Source: an uncultured Candidatus Actinomarina sp.
GTDB taxonomy: Bacteria > Actinomycetota > Acidimicrobiia > Actinomarinales > Actinomarinaceae
Reading direction: 5' to 3'
Length of the DNA: 64,000 bases
Assembly: GCA_902619825.1 (NCBI GenBank)
Contig: CACNFT010000005.1
Span: 1-64,000, forward strand
In this document: piece by piece, positions 52,627-62,295 of the stretch
How positions within the stretch are numbered: the stretch's first letter is position 1
Layout of the letters: each line of letters opens with the position of its first letter
Notes under the pieces: generated by a model
Told to the model about the DNA's origin: nothing
The model's input: the letters and a program-made list of their open reading frames with translations, nothing else
Databases searched by the model: none
Program-made: the position numbers and the translations under genes

Positions 52627-55600
52627 AGAAATTAAGAGTATTTTGATAATTGGTTCGGGACCAATTGTTATAGGTCAAGCTTGCGAGTTTGATTATTCAG
52701 GATCTCAAGCAGCTAAAGCACTTAAAAAAGAAGGATTTCGTGTAATTCTAGTTAATTCAAATCCAGCAACTATTATGACAGATCCAGAAATGGCACATGC
52801 CACATACATCGAGCCTTTAACTCACAACTACCTAAAAAAAATAATCGAAATAGAAAAGCCTGATGCTGTTTTACCAACATTAGGAGGACAAACTGCACTT
52901 AACTTATCGATTGAATTAGAAAAAAGTGGTGTTTTAAAAGAAAATAATGTGGAACTTCTTGGAGCCTCGGCCAATGCTATTGAGATTGCAGAAAACAGAT
53001 GGAAATTTAAAGAAGCTATGGATGGAGTTGGTATTAAAACACTTAAGGCAACTTATGCTAAATCTTTTGATGAGGGAATAAGCGCTAGTAAAGAAATTGG
53101 TTTTCCATTAATGCTAAGACCATCATTTATTCTTGGTGGTGGTGGAACAAGTGTAGTGAATAATGAAGAAGACTTTAAATCAAAATTATCTGACGCGTTT
53201 AATGCTTCTCCTACTCAGGAAGTCTTAATCGAAGAATCAATATATGGATGGAAAGAATTCGAACTTGAAGTAATGAGAGATAGTGATGGTAATGGTGTAA
53301 TTGTTTGCGGAATAGAAAATTTTGATCCCATGGGTGTCCATACTGGAGACTCAATAACAGTTGCTCCTATTCAAACATTATCTGATAAAGAATATCAAAC
53401 TATGAGGGATGAGGCACTACTTTGTTTGGACACTATTGGAATAGCAACTGGTGGTAGCAATGTTCAATTTGCTATAAACCCTGAAAATGGAGATAGAAGA
53501 ATAATTGAGATGAATCCTAGGGTCTCAAGGTCGTCTGCTCTAGCTTCAAAAGCAACTGGATTTCCTATTGCCAAGTTTGCTGCCCTTTTGGCAGTAGGTT
53601 ACAACTTAACTGAACTTGAAAATGACATAACTGGAACAACACCGGCTAGTTTTGAACCCGTCCAAGATTATGTTGTGGTTAAAATTCCTAGATTTGATTT
53701 TCCAAAATTTCCATCAACAGATGACATATTAGGCACATCAATGCAGAGTGTGGGTGAAGTTATGTCAATAGCTTCTACTTTTACAGAAAGCTTAACTAAA
53801 GCCATTAGGTCACTCGAAATTGGTAAATCAGGAATAAGAAATATAGACAATAGGTTTATAGGAATGCCAAAAGAAATTCTACAAGATGAAATCAGAACAC
53901 CTAGACCTAGAAGAATATTTGCGATCCTTGAAGCGATTAGAAGAAACTGGCCACTTGAAGACATAGCAAAAATATCCTCTGTAGATATATGGTTTTTACA
54001 AGAAATTGAAAAAAGTTTTAATGTTAACCCTGAAAATACTCCATCCTCTGTTCTGAAAATGCTTGGATGGACGGAAGAAGATCTTGATAATAAAGAGTCT
54101 AAAAATGAATTAGAAAATAATAGAGTTTATAAGTTAGTTGATACATGTTCTGCAGAGTTCGAGTCCAAAACGCCTTACTTATATTCAACAAATGGTGTAA
54201 GTAACGACGATACAACAACTGACAAGAAGAAGGTTGTAGTTATTGGATCGGGTCCAAATAGAATTGGCCAAGGAATTGAGTTTGATTATTGCTGTGTTCA
54301 TGGAATCAGTTCATTAAAAGAAAATGGATTTGAAGCAATAATGATAAACTCAAATCCGGAAACGGTTTCTACAGACTACGATACTGCAGATAAACTATAT
54401 TTTGAGCCTCTTACATGGAGAGAAGTAAAATCTGTACTAAATAGAGAAAAGCCTGATTCGGTAATAATTCAACTTGGAGGTCAAACTCCATTAAAACTTG
54501 CAAAAAATATATCCAAAGAAGGTTTTAATATTGCTGGATCATCATTAGATGTAATTGACAAAACAGAAGATAGAGATCTATTTCAAAAACTATGTTTAGA
54601 TCAGAATATTCGACAACCAGAGTCTAAAATCGCAAAAAATGAGAATGAGTTAGTTGAAGCTGTAAAAGAAATAGGTTTTCCAGTCTTGTTACGGCCAAGT
54701 TATGTATTAGGTGGAAGAGCCATGAGAGTTGTTCAAAGTGATGAAGAACTTGAAAATTATTTGGATATATTAGCGAGTGCAGATGAAGATGGTAATCCAT
54801 TTAAATCTGGTCCCCTTTTGGTTGATCAGTTTTTAACGGACACTATTGAAATTGATGTTGATTTAATTTCTGATGGAAAAGAAGTTTATATTGCAGGAAT
54901 TTTAGAACATCTTGAGCCTGCTGGAGTACATAGTGGTGATTCTACAGCGGTCATTCCACCTTATAGTGTTAATGAGGAAATGTTGAAAGAGGTAGAGGAA
55001 AAAAGTAAAAAGCTTGCTTTAGGTCTAAATGTAAAGGGACTTCTAAATATACAATTTGCCATTAAAGATGAAGAATTATTTATATTAGAGGCGAATCCTA
55101 GAGCATCAAGAACGATGCCATTTGTTGCAAAAGTAACCGGCAATCAAATTATTAAAGCTGGAACATTATTAATGCTTGGTTATTCAATTGATGAAGTTAG
55201 AAATAAGACTAAATACTTGAGTAGTTCATCAAATAAAGTTGCAATTAAAAAGGCTATATTTCCATGGTCTAGATTTCCAGCTGAAGACACTATGTTAGGA
55301 CCGGAAATGAAAGCAACTGGTGAAGTATTAGGAGTTGGAAAAGAGTTTGGTACTGCATTAAATAAAGCATATGCAGCTGCAGGTGTAGAAATTAATAATA
55401 AAGAGAAAGGGATATTTGTAACTTTAAGTGACAGCGAAAAGCCAAATTTTATTCAGACAGTCAATAAATATCTTGAACTTGGCTTCACACTTTACTCAAC
55501 TGAAGGAACAGGAAAATTTCTTGAAACTAATGGTATTGATTCAGTAATAGTTGGTAAAGCTGATGACTTAGGACAAACTTCGTTAACAATAATTGAAGAT

Positions 55601-55795
55601 AAATTAGTTTCTTTAGTAATCAATACACCAACATATGCAAATGAATTGTCAGATGGTTGGAAAATTAGACGTTTATCACATGAAACTGGAGTGGCGGTTG
55701 TTTCGTCTGTAAGAGAAGCTGATGCATTTATTGAAGCTTTTTTAAATCAGAACTTAGTGTTAGATGATCTGGAGGTCATACAAGATGTCAGTTAA
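52613..55795 (+). CDS. carB: Carbamoyl-phosphate synthase large subunit
   Basis: A 1060-residue synthase made of two homologous ATP-grasp halves: the first starts [20 protein letters not shown], the second [19 protein letters not shown] near residue 540. [15 protein letters not shown] and [15 protein letters not shown] are the matching ATP-grasp loops. A C-terminal MGS-like allosteric domain follows ([13 protein letters not shown]). I start at ATG 52613 rather than a TTG four codons upstream. Its last 11 bases overlap pyrF. A full-length enzyme serving pyrimidine and arginine synthesis. Confidence 0.95.
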   Translation: MPKNKEIKSILIIGSGPIVIGQACEFDYSGSQAAKALKKEGFRVILVNSNPATIMTDPEMAHATYIEPLTHNYLKKIIEIEKPDAVLPTLGGQTALNLSIELEKSGVLKENNVELLGASANAIEIAENRWKFKEAMDGVGIKTLKATYAKSFDEGISASKEIGFPLMLRPSFILGGGGTSVVNNEEDFKSKLSDAFNASPTQEVLIEESIYGWKEFELEVMRDSDGNGVIVCGIENFDPMGVHTGDSITVAPIQTLSDKEYQTMRDEALLCLDTIGIATGGSNVQFAINPENGDRRIIEMNPRVSRSSALASKATGFPIAKFAALLAVGYNLTELENDITGTTPASFEPVQDYVVVKIPRFDFPKFPSTDDILGTSMQSVGEVMSIASTFTESLTKAIRSLEIGKSGIRNIDNRFIGMPKEILQDEIRTPRPRRIFAILEAIRRNWPLEDIAKISSVDIWFLQEIEKSFNVNPENTPSSVLKMLGWTEEDLDNKESKNELENNRVYKLVDTCSAEFESKTPYLYSTNGVSNDDTTTDKKKVVVIGSGPNRIGQGIEFDYCCVHGISSLKENGFEAIMINSNPETVSTDYDTADKLYFEPLTWREVKSVLNREKPDSVIIQLGGQTPLKLAKNISKEGFNIAGSSLDVIDKTEDRDLFQKLCLDQNIRQPESKIAKNENELVEAVKEIGFPVLLRPSYVLGGRAMRVVQSDEELENYLDILASADEDGNPFKSGPLLVDQFLTDTIEIDVDLISDGKEVYIAGILEHLEPAGVHSGDSTAVIPPYSVNEEMLKEVEEKSKKLALGLNVKGLLNIQFAIKDEELFILEANPRASRTMPFVAKVTGNQIIKAGTLLMLGYSIDEVRNKTKYLSSSSNKVAIKKAIFPWSRFPAEDTMLGPEMKATGEVLGVGKEFGTALNKAYAAAGVEINNKEKGIFVTLSDSEKPNFIQTVNKYLELGFTLYSTEGTGKFLETNGIDSVIVGKADDLGQTSLTIIEDKLVSLVINTPTYANELSDGWKIRRLSHETGVAVVSSVREADAFIEAFLNQNLVLDDLEVIQDVS

Positions 55796-56423
55796 ACCAA
55801 TTTTCTTTGCACTGGATGGTAAGTCCCTAAAAGAATTTAAAGAACAATTAGATATCTTAAAGGATCATATTTATGGGGTAAAAGTTGGATTAGAACTTTT
55901 TACTTCTGAAGGCCCTTCATGTATTGAACAACTTAAGAATGATGGGTGGGTTGTTTTCTTAGATTTAAAACTACATGACATCCCAAACACTGTAGGTGAA
56001 GCGGCTGCTTCAGTTTCAAATATTGGAGCAGACTATTTAACTTTACATATATCATCTGGGAAAGAAGCATTATCAGAAGCTGTGGATAAAAAAAGTAAAG
56101 ATTTAAATCTTCTTGGAGTCAGTAGTGCTTTAACAAGTAAATCAGTTGATTCAAATACAAGCAAGATTGTTAAAGATGAGTTTCAAATAGCTAAAGACTC
56201 AAATTTAGAAGGCGTTATTTGTCCAGCATCTGAAATTGCTAATACAGCAAATTTATTTGATCTAATTGTTACACCAGGCATTAGATTAGAAAATGATTTA
56301 CATGGAGATCAAAAAAACATAACTACTCCTAAAAAGGCTATCGAGCTTGGAGCAAAATATATTGTTATGGGACGATCAATTAAAAATAATCCTGCAATGG
56401 TAATAAATGAATTAGAAGTATGA
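55785..56423 (+). CDS. pyrF: Orotidine 5-phosphate decarboxylase
   Basis: A 212-residue decarboxylase making UMP. The catalytic signature [13 protein letters not shown] is complete; the substrate loop has VTPGIRLE and MGRSIKN is at the C terminus. I start at ATG 55785 because GGAGG at 55771-55775 sits nine bases before it; an in-frame ATG at 55764 lies upstream of that site. It overlaps carB by 11 bases and pyrD by 4. Confidence 0.93.
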   Translation: MSVKPIFFALDGKSLKEFKEQLDILKDHIYGVKVGLELFTSEGPSCIEQLKNDGWVVFLDLKLHDIPNTVGEAAASVSNIGADYLTLHISSGKEALSEAVDKKSKDLNLLGVSSALTSKSVDSNTSKIVKDEFQIAKDSNLEGVICPASEIANTANLFDLIVTPGIRLENDLHGDQKNITTPKKAIELGAKYIVMGRSIKNNPAMVINELEV

Positions 56424-57097
56424 ATAAATTTATTGCAGCACCTTTTGGAAACTACATAAAGACTAAAAATACTATTTCCGTATCTGGTAGTTGGACTGTT
56501 GAAAAAAGAACAGGTCGAATTGTTCAAATAGTTAAAACTTTACGATATACAAAACGTGGATGGGTTAACAAAATTGGTTTAAGAAATCCTGGTTTAACAA
56601 TTGGGCTTCCTAAACATAAGACTGGTGAAGTCTTTTCAATTGCAGGAATAGAAAAAGATGACTGGAGATTATTTGCGGAGAGAATACCAAATGATTTCAA
56701 TATTGAAGTCAATATGTCATGTCCAAATATAGACGCACATTACATTGATGGAATTGAAGATTTTGAGCCAGATACAAGAAACTGGTACATAGGAAAAATT
56801 TCGCCACTTACTACTTTTCAGGAATTGGATGAGTACATCAACAAATTTAGATTCAAACAGATTCATGCATGCAATACATTACCAATAGATAAAGGAGGAC
56901 TAAGTGGTAAAGAGTTAATCCCATATACTTCAAAGTTTGTTAAACACATTAAAGATTCTTATCCTGATATTGAAGTTATTGCAGGTGGAGGTATTGATTC
57001 TCTAAAAGATATAGAGTACTACAAAAATATTGGTGCCGATCATATTAGTTTGGGTACTGTTTGTTTCAATCCACTAAAATTAAGGAAGTTAATATGA
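56420..57097 (+). CDS. pyrD: Dihydroorotate dehydrogenase, short divergent form
   Basis: A 225-residue FMN-barrel protein. Matches to dihydroorotate dehydrogenase are WVNKIGLRNPGL, NMSCPN at 98-103, CNTLPIDKGGLSG at about 151-163, and GGGIDS with ISLGTVC near the end. Normal class 1 and 2 enzymes have 300-360 residues, so several loops are missing. The residue after the NxSCPN block that usually serves as base is not clear. Its place after pyrF supports the assignment. The stop overlaps the next start (ATGA). Confidence 0.78.
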   Translation: MNKFIAAPFGNYIKTKNTISVSGSWTVEKRTGRIVQIVKTLRYTKRGWVNKIGLRNPGLTIGLPKHKTGEVFSIAGIEKDDWRLFAERIPNDFNIEVNMSCPNIDAHYIDGIEDFEPDTRNWYIGKISPLTTFQELDEYINKFRFKQIHACNTLPIDKGGLSGKELIPYTSKFVKHIKDSYPDIEVIAGGGIDSLKDIEYYKNIGADHISLGTVCFNPLKLRKLI

Positions 57098-57450
57098 ATT
57101 TATTTATTAAAGAAGATTTCATCTCTCATGCTGGCTTACCACTTACATGGAAAGTGGAATGTGATGCACTAGATGAAAATGACTACGAAGCATTAGCAAA
57201 AATAGTTAGTGAGAAAATGACTTTTAGAGATGTCAAAGGTATTCCACGTGGCGGCATACCGTTTGAAAAAGCATTAAAACCTTACTGTTCAAATAATGAT
57301 ACAGATCCACTACTAATTTGTGATGATGTTTATACAACTGGTACTTCTATGAGAGAAGTCTATGAAGACGGAGCATTAGGTATTGTTGTATTCGCTAGGA
57401 ATGAAATTCAAGATGACTGGGTTAAAGCTATTTGGCAGTTATCAATATAA
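57094..57450 (+). CDS. Short phosphoribosyltransferase-like protein at the pyrE position
   Basis: A 118-residue PRTase-fold protein. LLICDDVYTTGTSM (about 73-86) is a type I PRPP loop, and GIPRGGIPFEKAL precedes it. The N terminus FISHAGLPLTWKVECDAL resembles a group of small PRTases seen in phages and environmental genomes rather than normal orotate phosphoribosyltransferase, which is about 180-210 residues. It may replace PyrE or act with the next gene. I use ATG 57094 (ATGA overlap with pyrD, Shine-Dalgarno AAGGAAG) and not the TTG 33 bases upstream. Confidence 0.7.
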   Translation: MNLFIKEDFISHAGLPLTWKVECDALDENDYEALAKIVSEKMTFRDVKGIPRGGIPFEKALKPYCSNNDTDPLLICDDVYTTGTSMREVYEDGALGIVVFARNEIQDDWVKAIWQLSI

Positions 57451-57452
57451 AG

Positions 57453-58313
57453 ATGATAGAAAATAAGTATGCCTCAGCTTTAGATGGTCTTGAAATAGAA
57501 GATCCAGTAAAAAGCTTTTTTGATTTCTGTAAAGAACGAGAAAAGATAAGAATTTCACGAGAAAATGGTGAAGATTTTCCATGGAGTGCAGATGAAATTT
57601 TTCAAAATGGAAGGTTCTTGAATGTCTTTAGAGAAGATGATCGAGTTAGTAAATCAATTATTATTTTTGCGGATAATTTAAATGAAGAGCCATCAAAACT
57701 TATTAACGCTGTATTTTTTGCAAGGTGGTGCAATAGGCAAGAAGTTTTAGATACTTTAACGCCCGATGATTTAAATAATCCTGAAAACTTAAAAAATAAA
57801 TTAGAAAGTATTGATCCATGGTGTAATGAAACTGCATATCCGGTTGAACCAGTTACATGGAAAGGTAAACAATACTCAAGAATTGATGCTGCAACTAAAT
57901 TATTTTACGAGATACAAGGTTCTTTATTAAACATTCTTAAATCATCAAACAAAAGTGTAATTACTGCAACCAACAACATAAATAAAGAATTTCAGATGCA
58001 AAATGATTTTCCAATTTTCATGGCAGTGATTGATATTGCTTGGTTTAGACCCGATATTATTCCAATTGAAAGTGAGGTTCCTACAGGAATAGGTGCTGTT
58101 GCTTATCTGGATAGATTACAAAATCATCTTGGTTTAAGTTCCCACCAAGAAGTTGGTGAAAAAATGATTGAACTTCAAAAAACATACTGGCCTGAAGCAA
58201 AACGTGGTTTTAATCCAATAGATATAGAATATTTAGCTTGTGAATGTAGAAAATACTATAGCTATATAAATGGGACAAAGGTTTTTGAAGGTAAAAACAA
58301 ATTTATACCTTAA
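57453..58313 (+). CDS. Protein resembling phage base-modification (5-hmdU DNA kinase helical / aGPT-pyrophosphorylase) families
   Basis: A 286-residue helical protein. Near the N terminus FDFCKEREKIRISRENGE, PWSADEI, then RFLNVFREDDRVSK (54-67) and FARWCNRQE (about 90-97) follow the pattern I recall for the helical domain of 5-hydroxymethyl-dU DNA kinases and the alpha-glutamyl/putrescinyl-thymine pyrophosphorylase clades. Those occur mostly in phages with hypermodified thymine. The C terminus has CECRKYYSYINGT. No P-loop kinase domain is fused. It lies two bases after the short PRTase at the end of the pyr operon. ATG 57453 is used; a TTG inside the previous gene is less likely. Exact role unknown. 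Confidence 0.6.
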   Translation: MIENKYASALDGLEIEDPVKSFFDFCKEREKIRISRENGEDFPWSADEIFQNGRFLNVFREDDRVSKSIIIFADNLNEEPSKLINAVFFARWCNRQEVLDTLTPDDLNNPENLKNKLESIDPWCNETAYPVEPVTWKGKQYSRIDAATKLFYEIQGSLLNILKSSNKSVITATNNINKEFQMQNDFPIFMAVIDIAWFRPDIIPIESEVPTGIGAVAYLDRLQNHLGLSSHQEVGEKMIELQKTYWPEAKRGFNPIDIEYLACECRKYYSYINGTKVFEGKNKFIP

Positions 58314-58745
58314 TTAGCTAAGTTTATTAATTCTATTTATGTATCTTTCCTCATTTAAAAAAGAGGAATTTAAAAATGACTCAGTTATTTCTTTTGCAGC
58401 CTCAATATCAAGATTTTCCGAACCGAGACATAGAACATTTACATCATTATGCTCAACAGATTGAATAGCGGTTTTTACATTAGTGACATTAGAAGCTCTT
58501 ATACCTTTTACTTTATTTGCTGCAATAGACATGCCAACACCTGTCCCACAGATTAAAACTCCCTTTGTGTCTTCATTATCCAAAACGAATTCGGATACTT
58601 TCGTTGCATAATCAGGAAAATCACAAGGTTCCAAACTATCAGTTCCTAAGTCCTCAATTTCAAGATCAGAAGATAAAGATTCTATTAATAATTGTTTTAA
58701 TTCAAAACCTGCATGATCAGAGGCAATAGCGATTTTATTAATCAC
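58314..58745 (-). CDS. rpiB: Ribose-5-phosphate isomerase B
   Basis: A 143-residue RpiB/LacAB-fold isomerase that interconverts ribulose-5- and ribose-5-phosphate. IASDHAGFELK, the active-site ICGTGVGMSIAANK with catalytic Cys, and SVEHNDVNVLCLGSE are diagnostic. Start is GTG overlapping the fumC stop by one base. Its product feeds PRPP synthesis, matching the nucleotide genes convergent to it. It ends one base from the convergent gene at 58313. Confidence 0.93.
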   Translation of the reverse strand: MINKIAIASDHAGFELKQLLIESLSSDLEIEDLGTDSLEPCDFPDYATKVSEFVLDNEDTKGVLICGTGVGMSIAANKVKGIRASNVTNVKTAIQSVEHNDVNVLCLGSENLDIEAAKEITESFLNSSFLNEERYINRINKLS

Positions 58746-60115
58746 TAGATAAGCTTCTCAATATCCAAAAGATCATCAATATCACCCTCTGACATTAATT
58801 CCTTGCTAAGCAATACATCTTTAATTGTTAATCCACTTTCCATAGCTTCTTTAGCTACTTCAGCAGCAACATCATACCCAAGCTTTGGTACAAGTGCTGT
58901 AACTAGGATTGAGTTTTTTTGAGTATCTTCATTTAGCTTTTCAGTGTTTGCTTCTAAGTCTTTAATTAGTTTTTCCCCAAACACACTCACTCCAGTAGTG
59001 AGTAAAGCAATACTTTCAAGTAGATTGTGAGCCATTACAGGAAGCATTGTGTTGAGCTCAAAATTTCCATTCGCTGATGAAAACGTAATAGTTGTATCGT
59101 TTCCAATAACTTGAGCTGATACCTGCATCATCATTTCAGGAATTACAGGATTTACTTTTCCTGGCATTATTGATGATCCTGGTTGCAAAGCAGGGATCTT
59201 CAAATCTCCTAATCCAGACACTGGTCCACTACCCATCCATCTAATATCATTTGCAATTTTAAAGAGCGATACTGCAAGTGCCTTCAAAGCACTTGATAAA
59301 TGAACCACTTCTTCTCTTGATCCTTGTCTTGTGAAATGATTTTCAACTTCTTTAAAAGGTATACCAATTGATGACTGAAGTTCGCTTGCAACATCGGCCC
59401 CAAAATTATCAGGAGCATTTATTCCAGTACCAACGGCGGTACCCCCAATTGCTAATTTCTGAACATTATCTAAAGAAGCTTTAATGTCCCCCATTCTTTC
59501 ATTAATGAGGTCAGCATATCCAGAAAATTCTTGGCCTAAACTAACAGGTGTTGCATCCATTAGATGAGTCCTTCCATTTTTATAGACTTTCTCCCACTGT
59601 TTTGCCTTTTCATTAAGTAATGAAATAAGATTATCTAATTCAGGGATGAGCCCTTCAGTAACATCTATTACAGCAGCAACATTTGTAGCTGTTGGAATAA
59701 TATCATTTGATGATTGACTCATATTTACATGGTCGTTTGGATGTATTGATTCACCAGTTTTATCAGATGCTATTTTTGCAATGATTTCATTTGCATTCAT
59801 ATTTGTAGAAGTGCCTGATCCTGTTTGGAAAATATCAACAGCAAAATCTTTGTCATGATTACCTGAGATTACCTCTTCAGCACCATCAATAATTGCAGTT
59901 GCTATTTTTTTACCTAATAATTTATTATCTTGATTTACTACAGCACAAGCTTTTTTAATTTCACCAAGTGCTCTTATAAATGATCGAGAGAACTTAAGTT
60001 CTGAAATTGGAAAATTTTCAATTGCTCTTGCAGTTGAAGCACCATACATAGCATCAATAGGTACTTCAAATTCACCCATTGAGTCTTTTTCTATTCTTGT
60101 TTCTTTTTTATTCAA
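58745..60115 (-). CDS. fumC: Class II fumarate hydratase
   Basis: A 456-residue TCA-cycle enzyme that hydrates fumarate to malate. The superfamily signature GSSIMPGKVNPVIPE is intact, as are TGSGTSTNMNANE and GRTHLMDATP (active-site His). It does not need an Fe-S cluster, unlike class I fumarases. It overlaps the end of sufC by 4 bases, so it is cotranscribed with Fe-S assembly genes. Confidence 0.95.
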   Translation of the reverse strand: MNKKETRIEKDSMGEFEVPIDAMYGASTARAIENFPISELKFSRSFIRALGEIKKACAVVNQDNKLLGKKIATAIIDGAEEVISGNHDKDFAVDIFQTGSGTSTNMNANEIIAKIASDKTGESIHPNDHVNMSQSSNDIIPTATNVAAVIDVTEGLIPELDNLISLLNEKAKQWEKVYKNGRTHLMDATPVSLGQEFSGYADLINERMGDIKASLDNVQKLAIGGTAVGTGINAPDNFGADVASELQSSIGIPFKEVENHFTRQGSREEVVHLSSALKALAVSLFKIANDIRWMGSGPVSGLGDLKIPALQPGSSIMPGKVNPVIPEMMMQVSAQVIGNDTTITFSSANGNFELNTMLPVMAHNLLESIALLTTGVSVFGEKLIKDLEANTEKLNEDTQKNSILVTALVPKLGYDVAAEVAKEAMESGLTIKDVLLSKELMSEGDIDDLLDIEKLI

Positions 60116-60813
60116 TTTTCTTCCTGATATTGAGTGTATCCACCAGAATCGACTTCTTCAATCAATTCATCTGAACCTGATTTAACGATTTTACCGTTAA
60201 CAACAATGTGGACTTTATCAACATCAAGATATTTCAGTATTCTGCTGTAGTGAGTAACTAATATATAGGATGTTTTTTCATCTCTATTTTCGTTAATCAA
60301 AGATGCAACAGATTTAATTGCATCAATATCTAAACCTGAGTCTATTTCATCAAGAAGGGCTAAAGATGGCTTCATCAATGATAATTGAAATAATTCTGAT
60401 CTTTTTTTCTCCCCACCAGATAGATCAACGTTTACATCACGATCTAAGAATTCTTCTAAGTTAAATCTTTTAGATGTTTCAATTAGCTCATCTTCATCTA
60501 CATTTTCTAAGAACGATTCTGTAAATTCTTTTAACGTAACACCTGGTAAACCTACGGGATATTGAAATGATTGAAAAATTCCTTTTTCTGCTCTTTCAAA
60601 CTGTGGAATTGATAATACGTCATCTCCATTAAGTGTCACCTTACCTTCTTTTTCATAATCAGTATTACCCATAAGTACATGACAAAGAGTTGATTTTCCT
60701 GAACCATTTGGTCCCATGACTGCATGGAGTTCTCCACTGCTTATCTCTAAATCTATCCCCTTTAGAATTTCAACATCACCAATTGAGGCTTTTAGGTTTT
60801 CTATTTTAAGCAT
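60112..60813 (-). CDS. sufC: Fe-S assembly ATPase SufC (second copy, with sufB and sufD)
   Basis: A 233-residue SufC with Walker A GPNGSGKS at about 34-41, FQYPVGLPGV, signature LSGGEKKRSEL and Walker B LALLDEIDSGLDIDAI. In the Walker-B region it has DEIDSG where the other copy has DETDSG. Position after sufB, sufD and the Rieske protein marks it as the natural partner of SufBD. It overlaps the Rieske gene by 8 bases. Confidence 0.93.
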   Translation of the reverse strand: MLKIENLKASIGDVEILKGIDLEISSGELHAVMGPNGSGKSTLCHVLMGNTDYEKEGKVTLNGDDVLSIPQFERAEKGIFQSFQYPVGLPGVTLKEFTESFLENVDEDELIETSKRFNLEEFLDRDVNVDLSGGEKKRSELFQLSLMKPSLALLDEIDSGLDIDAIKSVASLINENRDEKTSYILVTHYSRILKYLDVDKVHIVVNGKIVKSGSDELIEEVDSGGYTQYQEEN

Positions 60814-61120
60814 TGTCTTCCATTTCTAAACAAATAACTTCATCTTCGACAGTAATTTTATATGTAGCAACTGGTTTAGTTGCAGGTAAAGTTACAGCCT
60901 CTCCTGTTTTTAAATCAAATTCTGCACCGTGCAATGGACATTCAATTTTACAATCAAATACTTCTCCTTCAGCAAGTGATGCTTCTGCGTGGGAACACAT
61001 ATCGTCTATGGCAAAGTATTCACCCTCAACATTAAAAATTGCTATGTCTTTATCATCAATACTTACAACTCTTACAGAATTTTCATTTACTTCTGATGTG
61101 TTTATGGTTTTAACTTTCAT
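60806..61120 (-). CDS. Rieske-type [2Fe-2S] ferredoxin
   Basis: A 104-residue Rieske ferredoxin of the non-haem dioxygenase-ferredoxin type. Cluster ligands are CSHAE (Cys42, His44) and CPLHGAEFDL (Cys61, His64 approximately). Such a gene in suf operons is common in actinobacteria. It may supply electrons for Fe-S assembly, but the role is not proven. It overlaps sufD by 11 bases and sufC by 8. Confidence 0.9.
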   Translation of the reverse strand: MKVKTINTSEVNENSVRVVSIDDKDIAIFNVEGEYFAIDDMCSHAEASLAEGEVFDCKIECPLHGAEFDLKTGEAVTLPATKPVATYKITVEDEVICLEMEDNA

Positions 61121-62279
61121 CTGATTTTCTTCCTAAGATATTTTCATACTTTTTAGCTAAAGTATCTGCAACTTCATCATGAATAATTTCCCAAGCATCC
61201 TCATTGATTACTTCATTAAAGAAACCTTTAATTAATAATTTTTCAGCATCTTCTTTATTTATGCCTCTAGACATAACATAGTGATATAGAGTTTCATCAA
61301 TTGGCCCAACTGATGAACCATGTCCACAAATAACGTCATCACAAAGAATCTCTAAGTTTGGAACAGATTGCGCTGATGCTTTTTCAGTTAGAATTATGTT
61401 TCTATTTTCTTGCTGAGATTCTGTTTTAACAGCTCCCTCAGCAATATGTATAGTACCTGTAAATATAGAAGAACTTTCATCACCTAATACACCTTTGGTA
61501 ATCATATTTGATGTTGTGCTTTTGCCTAGGTGATTAACAAATACTCTTGTGTCATGTATCTGAGCATTCTCTCCAAAATATACACCATCAATTTCAAATC
61601 CAGAACCATTGCCATATAAATCAATATCTAATCTTGATCTAGAAAACAAACAACCAGTACTGACCATATGAACAGATAGATTTGCATCATTTAAAAGTTT
61701 GGCGTAAAGATTATTGACAATACTTATGTCATTTTTTGATGTTACATTGATAATCAATTCTAGAGTTGCATTCTGTTCTAGAAATAATTCTATTGCAGGA
61801 AATATATTGCCATTTACCAAATCACCAAAATTTAATAGGAGTTTACCTGATTTATTTTTTGCTACATTTACACCTAGATATGGGACTGCTGTTTCCTCAT
61901 TTTGAAAATTAATTGAATAGTACTGACTAAAGTCATCTTTAACATTAAGTTGAAATCCACCAGTTAATTTCTCAAATTGTTCAACTAAAAATTTATCTAA
62001 TGGTCTTTTAATTGATTCGTCGATGATTGGTTTCTTTATATTTGCAATGTCTGTGACTTCTATTTTTTCTTCTTCAACGTTAACAACAAATTCGTGACAA
62101 TTTGAATCAATGTTAAATGTTTCATCTTTTTCAATATTTACAGGTTTACCAATTTCAAATTCATTGACTGAATACACATTTTTTCCTGTGTATTTCCAGT
62201 CTTCATTTTTTACAGATATATCAGGAAAATCTTTAGATGTTATTTTTCCAAGATTTTTTTCGACTAATTTTGTGTTCAA
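61110..62279 (-). CDS. sufD: Fe-S assembly scaffold protein SufD
   Basis: A 389-residue beta-helix protein. The C-terminal part has ENRNIILTEKASAQSVPNLE followed by DVICGHGSSVGPID, and ends with the EDAEKLLIKGFF motif, all SufB/D family hallmarks. The start is TTG with a Shine-Dalgarno (AGGAAG). It forms the SufBC2D scaffold with SufB, encoded 16 bases upstream, and SufC. Compared with SufB the N terminus is unconserved, as usual. Confidence 0.92.
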   Translation of the reverse strand: MNTKLVEKNLGKITSKDFPDISVKNEDWKYTGKNVYSVNEFEIGKPVNIEKDETFNIDSNCHEFVVNVEEEKIEVTDIANIKKPIIDESIKRPLDKFLVEQFEKLTGGFQLNVKDDFSQYYSINFQNEETAVPYLGVNVAKNKSGKLLLNFGDLVNGNIFPAIELFLEQNATLELIINVTSKNDISIVNNLYAKLLNDANLSVHMVSTGCLFSRSRLDIDLYGNGSGFEIDGVYFGENAQIHDTRVFVNHLGKSTTSNMITKGVLGDESSSIFTGTIHIAEGAVKTESQQENRNIILTEKASAQSVPNLEILCDDVICGHGSSVGPIDETLYHYVMSRGINKEDAEKLLIKGFFNEVINEDAWEIIHDEVADTLAKKYENILGRKSDES

Positions 62280-62295
62280 ATTACTTCCTATGCAA

